Origin: Agrobacterium tumefaciens
GTDB taxonomy: Bacteria > Pseudomonadota > Alphaproteobacteria > Rhizobiales > Rhizobiaceae
Length of the DNA stretch: 64,000 bases
Assembly (NCBI RefSeq): GCF_005221325.1
Contig: NZ_CP039889.1
Span: 992,001 to 1,056,000 of the forward strand
Direction: 5' to 3'
The position numbers and the translations under genes were made by a program. Below, piece by piece: positions 53,745 to 64,000 of the stretch (its first letter is position 1; every line of letters begins with the position of its first letter). The notes under the pieces were generated by a model. That model was given only the letters and a program-made list of their open reading frames with translations, was not told where the DNA came from and ran no database searches.

Positions 53745-55102
53745 AGCCGGCCAAAAGGAAATCGCTCAAGCGCCGCCTGACCATTCAACTGCTGCTATTC
53801 CAGATCGGCAGCCTTTTCATATTCAGCGCCGCCTTTGTCGCCTATCTATCGAGCGGCGGCGTAGGCAGCGCGCTCCTCAGCCCGCAGGCGGCCCAAATCA
53901 CCGCCAATGCGCTGGCGCGGGACAACAATGGCCGGCTGGTCCTGAGGGAAACGAATGAATTCGCGGAGTTGCGCAGAAATATGCCAGATTTCTGGTTCGT
54001 CGCCGTCGGCGAAACGGGGGAAATCGTGCAAGGCGGTCAGGTCCCCGAAGCCTTCAGCAACATGGATCAGCAGCTCAGTGACACCAACTTCAAACTCTCC
54101 GATATACGTGATGCGGCGTTGTCCTACTCCTATCTCGCCGTCATGCGCATCGCTATTGTTCGCCGCGTTTCGGGGCCGGAGGGTGAATTCGCCATGATCG
54201 GCCAAGGCGGGCCGTTCAGCATGACCTTCCCGGTCCTCCTGTTCTCCAACATCCTGATCATGCCGTTCCTTATTCTCATGTCTGCCGTGACGATCGTGAC
54301 CATCCCATGGATCATCCGCAAAGAGTTTTTCGCTCTGTCCGCCATTGCCCGAACGGCAGAGACCATCGATATCGACAAACGAGGATATCGATTGCCGGAT
54401 GGCAATATTCCAAGGGAGGTGCAGCCGCTCGTGCATGCGGTCAACGGCGCATTGCAACGGCTGGACGATGGCTATGAGAGGCACAAGCGTTTTATTCTCG
54501 ATGCCGCCCATGAATTGCGAACCCCTGTTGCCATTCTCCAAACCCGCGTTGAAACCTTACTGGAAGGCCCGGCCCGCAACAGGATATTGGCGGATGCCAG
54601 CCGCATTGCCGTACTGGCCGAACAATTGCTCGATCTGCAACGCCTTGACGGGCAGAAAGCACCGCTTGTTCCGCTTGATATCGTCGGCCTGTGCAGGTCC
54701 GTCGTCGCGGATATGGCGCCGCTTGCGATCTCACAAGGGTATAATCTGTCGTTCGAGCCGGAAGAAGAGCCGATCCTCGCCCTTGCCGATGACGCCTCGC
54801 TGCAGCGCGCGCTGATGAACATCGTGCAAAACGCCATCGAACATGGCGGCAATCGCGGAACCATCACCATAAGGGTGGCCTCAAACCGGGTGATCGAGAT
54901 AGCCGATGAAGGCAACGGCATTCCCGAGACGGAACGGGAACTCGTCTTCGATGCGTTTCACCGGCTGAGACCAAAGGATCGCGGCACCGGCCTTGGGCTC
55001 AATCTCGTGCAGGAGATTGTCCGTTGTCATGGCGGCGAGATCAGCATCAGCGATTCCTCCACCGGCGGTGCCTGCTTCCGCATCGCGCTTCCCTATTGTT
55101 GA
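53741..55102 (+). CDS. Sensor histidine kinase (two-pass)
   Basis: The 453-residue partner of the response regulator. Helices at about 15-36 and 163-190 flank a ~125-residue periplasmic sensor. A HAMP-like linker leads to the dimerisation helix with the phospho-acceptor His257 in DAAHELRTPVAIL, and an ATPase domain with the N-box NIVQNAIEHGG, IADEGNGIPETE and GTGLGLNLVQEIV. The signal is unknown. The start overlaps the regulator stop, so the pair is coupled. Confidence 0.93.
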   Translation: MKPAKRKSLKRRLTIQLLLFQIGSLFIFSAAFVAYLSSGGVGSALLSPQAAQITANALARDNNGRLVLRETNEFAELRRNMPDFWFVAVGETGEIVQGGQVPEAFSNMDQQLSDTNFKLSDIRDAALSYSYLAVMRIAIVRRVSGPEGEFAMIGQGGPFSMTFPVLLFSNILIMPFLILMSAVTIVTIPWIIRKEFFALSAIARTAETIDIDKRGYRLPDGNIPREVQPLVHAVNGALQRLDDGYERHKRFILDAAHELRTPVAILQTRVETLLEGPARNRILADASRIAVLAEQLLDLQRLDGQKAPLVPLDIVGLCRSVVADMAPLAISQGYNLSFEPEEEPILALADDASLQRALMNIVQNAIEHGGNRGTITIRVASNRVIEIADEGNGIPETERELVFDAFHRLRPKDRGTGLGLNLVQEIVRCHGGEISISDSSTGGACFRIALPYC

Positions 55103-55121
55103 GGAAACAACAGTCAAACAA

Positions 55122-55151
55122 AAAGGCCTGTCGCGTCTGCAACAGGCCTTT
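55122..55151. terminator. Bidirectional terminator between the kinase gene and gltD
   Basis: AAAGGCCTGT and ACAGGCCTTT form a 10-base stem. The minus-strand T-run is longer, so it ends gltD, and the plus strand may end the kinase operon. Confidence 0.82.
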
Positions 55152-55175
55152 CCACCTAGTATCGATTCCGCCCGT

Positions 55176-56630
55176 TTAGCGCGGAAGCACGGTCGTCCCC
55201 ATCAGCGCCTCATCGATCGCCCGTGCCGCCTGGCGGCCTTCGCGGATCGCCCAGACCACCAGCGACTGACCACGGCGAACGTCGCCCGCCGTCCACAGCT
55301 TGTCGACCGAGGTCCTGTAGTCGGTTTCGTTGGCGACAACATTGGTGGAGCCGCGGCGATCGGTGTTGAGCGTCAGCTTGCCTTCCATTTCCTTCAGCAC
55401 GCTATCGGTGAAGGGACCGGAAAAGCCGATGGCGATGAAGGCGAGATCGGCCTTGATGATGAATTCCGTGCCGGCGATCGGCTTGCGGCGATCATCCACC
55501 TGACAGCATTTCACACCCGTCAACACGCCGTCTTCGCCGACGAATTCAAGCGTCGCCACCTGAAACTCGCGAATGGCGCCTTCGGCCTGTGAGGACGAGG
55601 TGCGCATCTTGGTTGCCCAGAAGGGCCAGACCGCAAGCTTGTCTTCCTTTTCAGGCGGCATCGGACGGATGTCAAGCTGGGTGACCTTCACCGCACCCTG
55701 ACGGAACGCCGTGCCGACGCAGTCAGAGGCGGTATCGCCGCCGCCAACAACGACGACATGCTTGCCGCCCGCGAGGATCGGATCGGCCGGCCAGCCGACG
55801 CTGTCGATGTTCTCTCGACCGACGCGGCGGTTCTGCTGCACGAGGTAGGGCATGGCATCGTAAACGCCATTAAAATCGGCACCGCCGATACCGGCCGGGC
55901 GCGGCGTTTCCGAACCGCCGCAATAAAGAACGGCGTCGTGATCGGCCAGAAGCGCTTCGACCGTCACATCCACACCGACATTGACGCCGCAATGGAAGGT
56001 AACGCCTTCGCCCTTGATCTGCTCGACACGGCGATCGATGAAGTTCTTCTCCATCTTGAAGTCGGGGATACCGTAACGCAGCAGCCCGCCGGGCTTCGTT
56101 TCGCGCTCATAGACGTGAACCTCGTGGCCGGCGCGGCCAAGCTGCTGCGCCGCCGCCATGCCGGACGGACCGGAACCGATGATCGCAACCTTCTTGCCGG
56201 TATGGATCGTCGCCGGCTTCGGCACGATGAAGCCCAGTTCGTATGCCTTGTCGGCTATCGCCTGCTCGACGGTCTTGATGGCGACCGGCGCATCCTCGAG
56301 GTTCAGCGTGCACGCCTCCTCACAAGGCGCGGGACAGACGCGGCCGGTAAATTCCGGGAAGTTGTTGGTGGAATGGAGGTTGCGGATCGCCTCTTCCCAG
56401 TTGTTGTTATAAACCAGATCGTTCCAGTCGGGGATCTGGTTGTGCACGGGACAGCCCGTGTCCCCATGACAATAGGGAATGCCGCAATCCATGCAGCGCG
56501 CCGCCTGCTTCTGCACTTCGGCATCCGACATCGGAATGGTGAATTCGCGGAAATGGCGGATACGATCCGATGCGGGCTGATACTTGCCCACCTGCCGGTC
56601 GATCTCCAGAAAACCTGTAACCTTGCCCAC
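55176..56630 (-). CDS. gltD: Glutamate synthase (NADPH) small subunit
   Basis: Supplies electrons from NADPH through FAD and [4Fe-4S] centres to the large subunit, which makes glutamate from glutamine and 2-oxoglutarate. The 484 residues have N-terminal cysteine clusters CMDCGIPYC...C (Cys46, 49, 54, 60) and CPAPCEEAC (Cys99, 103, 107), an FAD motif IIGSGPSGMAAAQQLGRAG and an NADPH motif VVVGGGDTASDCVGTA. The GTG at 56630 follows GAGG at 9-12 bases. It is 180 bases downstream of gltB. Confidence 0.96.
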   Translation of the reverse strand: MGKVTGFLEIDRQVGKYQPASDRIRHFREFTIPMSDAEVQKQAARCMDCGIPYCHGDTGCPVHNQIPDWNDLVYNNNWEEAIRNLHSTNNFPEFTGRVCPAPCEEACTLNLEDAPVAIKTVEQAIADKAYELGFIVPKPATIHTGKKVAIIGSGPSGMAAAQQLGRAGHEVHVYERETKPGGLLRYGIPDFKMEKNFIDRRVEQIKGEGVTFHCGVNVGVDVTVEALLADHDAVLYCGGSETPRPAGIGGADFNGVYDAMPYLVQQNRRVGRENIDSVGWPADPILAGGKHVVVVGGGDTASDCVGTAFRQGAVKVTQLDIRPMPPEKEDKLAVWPFWATKMRTSSSQAEGAIREFQVATLEFVGEDGVLTGVKCCQVDDRRKPIAGTEFIIKADLAFIAIGFSGPFTDSVLKEMEGKLTLNTDRRGSTNVVANETDYRTSVDKLWTAGDVRRGQSLVVWAIREGRQAARAIDEALMGTTVLPR

Positions 56631-56645
56631 GTTTATGTCCTCACA

Positions 56646-56708
56646 TCAAAGCGGAGCGCCTGTCGGGCCCCAGTACCAGTAAGCGAAACCAAAAGCCGCC
56701 CCCAGCAC
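56646..56708 (-). CDS. Possible 20-residue microprotein between gltB and gltD
   Basis: On the gltBD strand a short frame ends APL-stop at 56646. From the GTG at 56708, which has GAG 6 bases upstream, it reads MLGAAFGFAYWYWGPTGAPL. The frame is open to about codon 36 with the similar hydrophobic start ETGFEFIVLGAAFG, but no better start codon is seen. The Gly/aromatic single helix looks like a membrane microprotein rather than random sequence. It could also be the tail of a decayed gene. Confidence 0.35.
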   Translation of the reverse strand: MLGAAFGFAYWYWGPTGAPL

Positions 56709-56810
56709 GATGAACTCAAATCCGGTCTCGCCGCTTGTCCAATAGACCGCCGTGGGAACGGCGGCCGATCATCAGCGAGACCAGTTGGTGTAGTGTCCTC
56801 ACGCGGCGGA

Positions 56811-61556
<4,746 letters not shown>

Positions 61557-61927
61557 TTTTGTCCCTCCTGCAAAACTACTTGCACGGTTTCATGCGAAGA
61601 TCTGGCTCGATACCGATTTCTGCTTCCCGCAAAATCCGCATTCAGGCCGGCTGGATCAAATTTAGGACAGCAAGACTGTCTCAATTCTTGCCAATTTTGG
61701 CAGAAACGGCTGAATTTAGCAAGGGTCCGAATCCAATTAGTGAATACCCCAGTTTGCAGCGAAGTTTCGATACTGACCTATTGTGCGAAACTTTCTTGTC
61801 GAAAGAGACGCTGAGCCATTGCTTTCATTGCCCGATTTGCCAATCGCAATCTTAGGTCCTAGAACTTTGTCCATCATAGCTTCATGCAGCCCAACACAGA
61901 CCCTCAGCTATCGGAAAGCCTTCAGAG
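61557..61927. promoter_or_regulatory. Divergent promoter region of gltB and the threonine aldolase gene
   Basis: A 371-base, relatively A/T-rich spacer. It holds a perfect TGCCAA-TT-TTGGCA palindrome (61689-61702) and a GACAG-CAAGA-CTGTC inverted repeat (61666-61680), both about 110-145 bases upstream of gltB. These are candidate operators for nitrogen or amino-acid control, for example by an Lrp- or LysR-type regulator, but no match is certain. Confidence 0.45.
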
Positions 61928-62980
61928 ATGTTTTTTGCTTCAGACAATTGGGCTGGCGCCCATCCGGCCGTCAATGAACGGCTGTCGCGGGAATCCACGC
62001 GCTTTGCCGCCGCCTACGGCACCAGCGAACTCGATCTCTCCATCGAAAAACGCTTCAACGAAATCTTCGAACGCGAGGTCGCGGTATTTTTCGTCGCCAC
62101 CGGCACGGCGGCCAATTCGCTTTCGCTGGCCAGCATCGCCCGCCCCGGCGGCCTGACCTTCTGTCATTCCGAGGCGCATGTGATTGAAGACGAATGCGGC
62201 GCACCGGATTTCTTTTCCGGCATGCGCATGGTCGCCGTCGAGGGGCCTGATGGTAAGATGCTACCGGAAAACCTGATCGAACGCATTGCGCGTTATCCCC
62301 AGGATGCCGTGCACCATGGGCGCGCCGCGGCCATCACCATGACGCAGGCGACTGAAGCCGGCACCGTCTACACGCTCGACGAAATCGACGCGATATCGAA
62401 GATCGCCAAGGAAAACGGCCTGCCGCTGCATATGGATGGCGCGCGATTTGCCAATGCGCTTGCCGCACTCGGCACCACGCCGGCTGAAATGACATGGAAA
62501 CGCGGCGTTGACGTTCTGTCTTTCGGCGGCACGAAAAACGGCTGCTGGTGCGCGGAAGCGATCGTGTTTTTCGATCCTTCGCTCGCCCGGGACTTCTCTT
62601 TCCTGCGCAAGCGCACCGCCCAGCTTTTTTCGAAATCGCGTTTCATCGCCGCACAATTCGAAGCCTATCTGCAGGACGATCTGTGGCTCGGTCTCGCAGG
62701 CCACGCCAATGCCATGGCCAACCGGCTGCGCGCCGGTTTCGGCTCACTGAACAGCGCCCGCCTGGCATGGCCGACACAAGCCAACGAGGTTTTCGCCATT
62801 CTGCCGAAGGCGGCCGCCGAAGCGGCGACGGAAAAAGGCGCGAAGTTCTATGACTGGCTGGAACCGCGCGACATGCCGGAAAATGTCGGCAAGGACGAAG
62901 TGCTGATCCGCATGGTCACCAGCTTTGCGACGACCGAGGCCGATGTGGACGAATTCCTGTCGATCTGCGCTGCCGTCTGA
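61928..62980 (+). CDS. Low-specificity L-threonine aldolase
   Basis: PLP enzyme that cleaves L-threonine and allo-threonine to glycine and acetaldehyde. The 350 residues follow the beta-eliminating lyase/threonine aldolase fold. FFASDNWAGAHPAV is the N-terminal signature, LPLHMDGARFANALAALG carries the PLP-contacting Asp, and SFGGTKNGCWCAEA has the Schiff-base Lys203. Ala replaces the usual Gly at a few loop positions. It is divergent from gltB and convergent with kdpE, and appears monocistronic. Confidence 0.92.
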   Translation: MFFASDNWAGAHPAVNERLSRESTRFAAAYGTSELDLSIEKRFNEIFEREVAVFFVATGTAANSLSLASIARPGGLTFCHSEAHVIEDECGAPDFFSGMRMVAVEGPDGKMLPENLIERIARYPQDAVHHGRAAAITMTQATEAGTVYTLDEIDAISKIAKENGLPLHMDGARFANALAALGTTPAEMTWKRGVDVLSFGGTKNGCWCAEAIVFFDPSLARDFSFLRKRTAQLFSKSRFIAAQFEAYLQDDLWLGLAGHANAMANRLRAGFGSLNSARLAWPTQANEVFAILPKAAAEAATEKGAKFYDWLEPRDMPENVGKDEVLIRMVTSFATTEADVDEFLSICAAV

Positions 62981-63012
62981 CAATGATCGGAGGGCGTCGC
63001 CTTGCGACGCCC

Positions 63013-63702
63013 TCAAAACTCCTGCAACCGGTAACCGACCCCGGTTTCCGTCAGGATATAACGCGGCTGATCCGGGATTTTTTCGATCTTCTGGCGCAGC
63101 TGGCGCACATAGACCCGCAGATATTGCACATCGGTCAGTTCGTCCCAGACATGTTCCAGCAGGAAACGGTGCGTCAGCACCTTGCCGGCATGCTGCACCA
63201 GAACCCGCAGAATATCATATTCCTTGGGCGAGAGCTTCACCTCGCGATCCTCTACCCTGACGATGCGCCGGACAAGATCGACCGAGAGGTCACCGGTCTG
63301 GAAGACCGGCCTTTCGCCCTGGCTCTGCAGGCGATGGCGGAGCGCCACACGGATGCGGGCGACAAGCTCGTTCATGCCGAAGGGCTTGCTGATGTAATCA
63401 TCCGCCCCCAGTTCCAGCGCCCTGACAATGCCTGCCTCATCCGTGCGGCTGGAGAGGATGATGACCGGGAGCGCCAGACCTTCGCTGCGCCACCTCTCCA
63501 GAAGATCATGGCCCGACAAATCCGGCAGCCCGAGATCGAGGACGACGAGATCCGGCTTGTCTTCCCGAACCAATTCCATCGCCACCTTCGCATTCATCGC
63601 CTCGCTCACCGCATATCCCTGGGTCGACAGACCCACACGCAGCAGCTTGCGGATCGGCGGCTCGTCATCGACGATCAGAATACGAACGGCGGAATTGGTC
63701 AT
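63013..63702 (-). CDS. kdpE: Response regulator KdpE
   Basis: OmpR-family activator of the high-affinity K+ pump operon kdpFABC. The 229 residues have the receiver (Asp12, Asp13, phospho-acceptor Asp56, Lys106) and a winged helix (ILRVLVQHAGKVLTHRFLLEHVW and YVRQLRQKIEKIPDQPRYILTETGVGYRL). The SEGLALPVIILSSRTDEAGIVRALELGADDY stretch is KdpE-like. It lies about 60 bases downstream of kdpD on the same strand and is the last gene of that run. Confidence 0.93.
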   Translation of the reverse strand: MTNSAVRILIVDDEPPIRKLLRVGLSTQGYAVSEAMNAKVAMELVREDKPDLVVLDLGLPDLSGHDLLERWRSEGLALPVIILSSRTDEAGIVRALELGADDYISKPFGMNELVARIRVALRHRLQSQGERPVFQTGDLSVDLVRRIVRVEDREVKLSPKEYDILRVLVQHAGKVLTHRFLLEHVWDELTDVQYLRVYVRQLRQKIEKIPDQPRYILTETGVGYRLQEF

Positions 63703-63762
63703 TCCCGATCTCCCTCAGCGGCATGGCGCGATGCGTAACCCTCTCTCGCTGGCAATAGCGCC

Positions 63763-64000
63763 TTAATCATGATCCAGCACCGGCGTATCGACCGCGACGG
63801 GCAGGCCTATGGTAAATTGCGCTCCGCCGCGATCCGATCTGTTTTCCGCCCGGATCGAGCCGCCCATCGCCTCGATGAACCCCTTGCAGATGGAGAGACC
63901 CAGCCCCGTTCCCGCCTGCACATGGTCAACCTTGCGCACCCGGTAAAAACTGTCGAAAACCCGCTCGAGATCATCGGGCGGAATGCCCGGCCCCTCATCG
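63763..64000 (-). CDS. kdpD: Sensor kinase KdpD, C-terminal end only (truncated by window edge)
   Basis: The last 78 residues or so of a histidine kinase: DEGPGIPPDDLERVFDSFYR (G1 box), AGTGLGLSICKGFIEAMGGS (G2 box) and RGGAQFTIGLPV, ending at TAA 63763. The position directly upstream of kdpE and the FYRVRKVDHVQAGTGLGLSI wording identify KdpD, the K+/turgor sensor. The sensor, USP and membrane parts lie outside the window. Confidence 0.87.
   Translation of the reverse strand, partial: DEGPGIPPDDLERVFDSFYRVRKVDHVQAGTGLGLSICKGFIEAMGGSIRAENRSDRGGAQFTIGLPVAVDTPVLDHD

Overview
The window reads as core chromosomal DNA of a Rhizobiales alphaproteobacterium, most likely the Agrobacterium/Rhizobium group. 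The signs are rcdA, gapR (DUF2312), DUF1192, DUF4164 and DUF1244 genes, a Brucella Omp10-like lipoprotein, homospermidine synthase, CtrA-type TTAA-N7-TTAA boxes, and a 6S RNA beside zapA. Base composition looks evenly GC-rich. I see no IS element, phage, integron, CRISPR array, tRNA or rRNA. The species is inferred from gene content and was not checked against any database.

Layout. 1-4185 (mostly minus): a truncated secreted protein, a YmdB-like phosphoesterase, 5-formyl-THF cyclo-ligase coupled to a CNNM/CorC-like membrane protein, 6S RNA, zapA and a DUF4164 gene. 4509-12229 (plus): a central-carbon block of tkt, gap, a frameshifted CPA-type antiporter, pgk and class I fba. 12287-15347: a 51-aa membrane protein, an MFS carrier, DUF1192, a candidate CtrA-driven small RNA, rcdA and rpmE. 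15608-24996: an ABC exporter, a flavoprotein dehydrogenase, a MotA/TolQ plus OmpA-MotB pair, an inositol-phosphatase-like enzyme, a Sel1-repeat protein, a ThiE-like protein and a TauE permease. 25097-28633: two YdcH-like genes, purEK, a Cys-free L36, a TPR protein and gapR. 28782-35714: DUF1244, N-formylglutamate amidohydrolase, DUF1036-pyk, a DUF882 peptidase and a sigma-54 activator. 35884-46811: an M3 peptidase, a class IV aminotransferase, a GGDEF remnant, hss, omp10, a 5'-nucleotidase/LysM protein, hemH, an SPFH-NfeD pair and a KpsF/KdsD isomerase. 46872-55102: a lone PAS protein, an outer-membrane barrel, galU, a lytic transglycosylase, a DUF459 protein and a two-component pair. 55176-64000: gltD, gltB, threonine aldolase, kdpE and the 3' end of kdpD.

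How it fits together. tkt, gap, pgk, fba and pyk form much of the lower sugar pathway. Three of their promoter regions carry LacI-family-like AANCGNTT cores, and at fba two such cores lie within a 27-bp palindrome, so a shared carbon-flux regulator is plausible. zapA, rcdA, gapR and the CtrA boxes form a cell-cycle theme. galU, the KdsD-like isomerase, the lytic transglycosylase, Omp10 and the barrel protein form an envelope theme.

I found no convincing new multi-gene system. The most interesting signals are regulatory: paired CtrA boxes around a putative small RNA upstream of rcdA, the sugar-pathway palindromes, and several very small or decaying genes.
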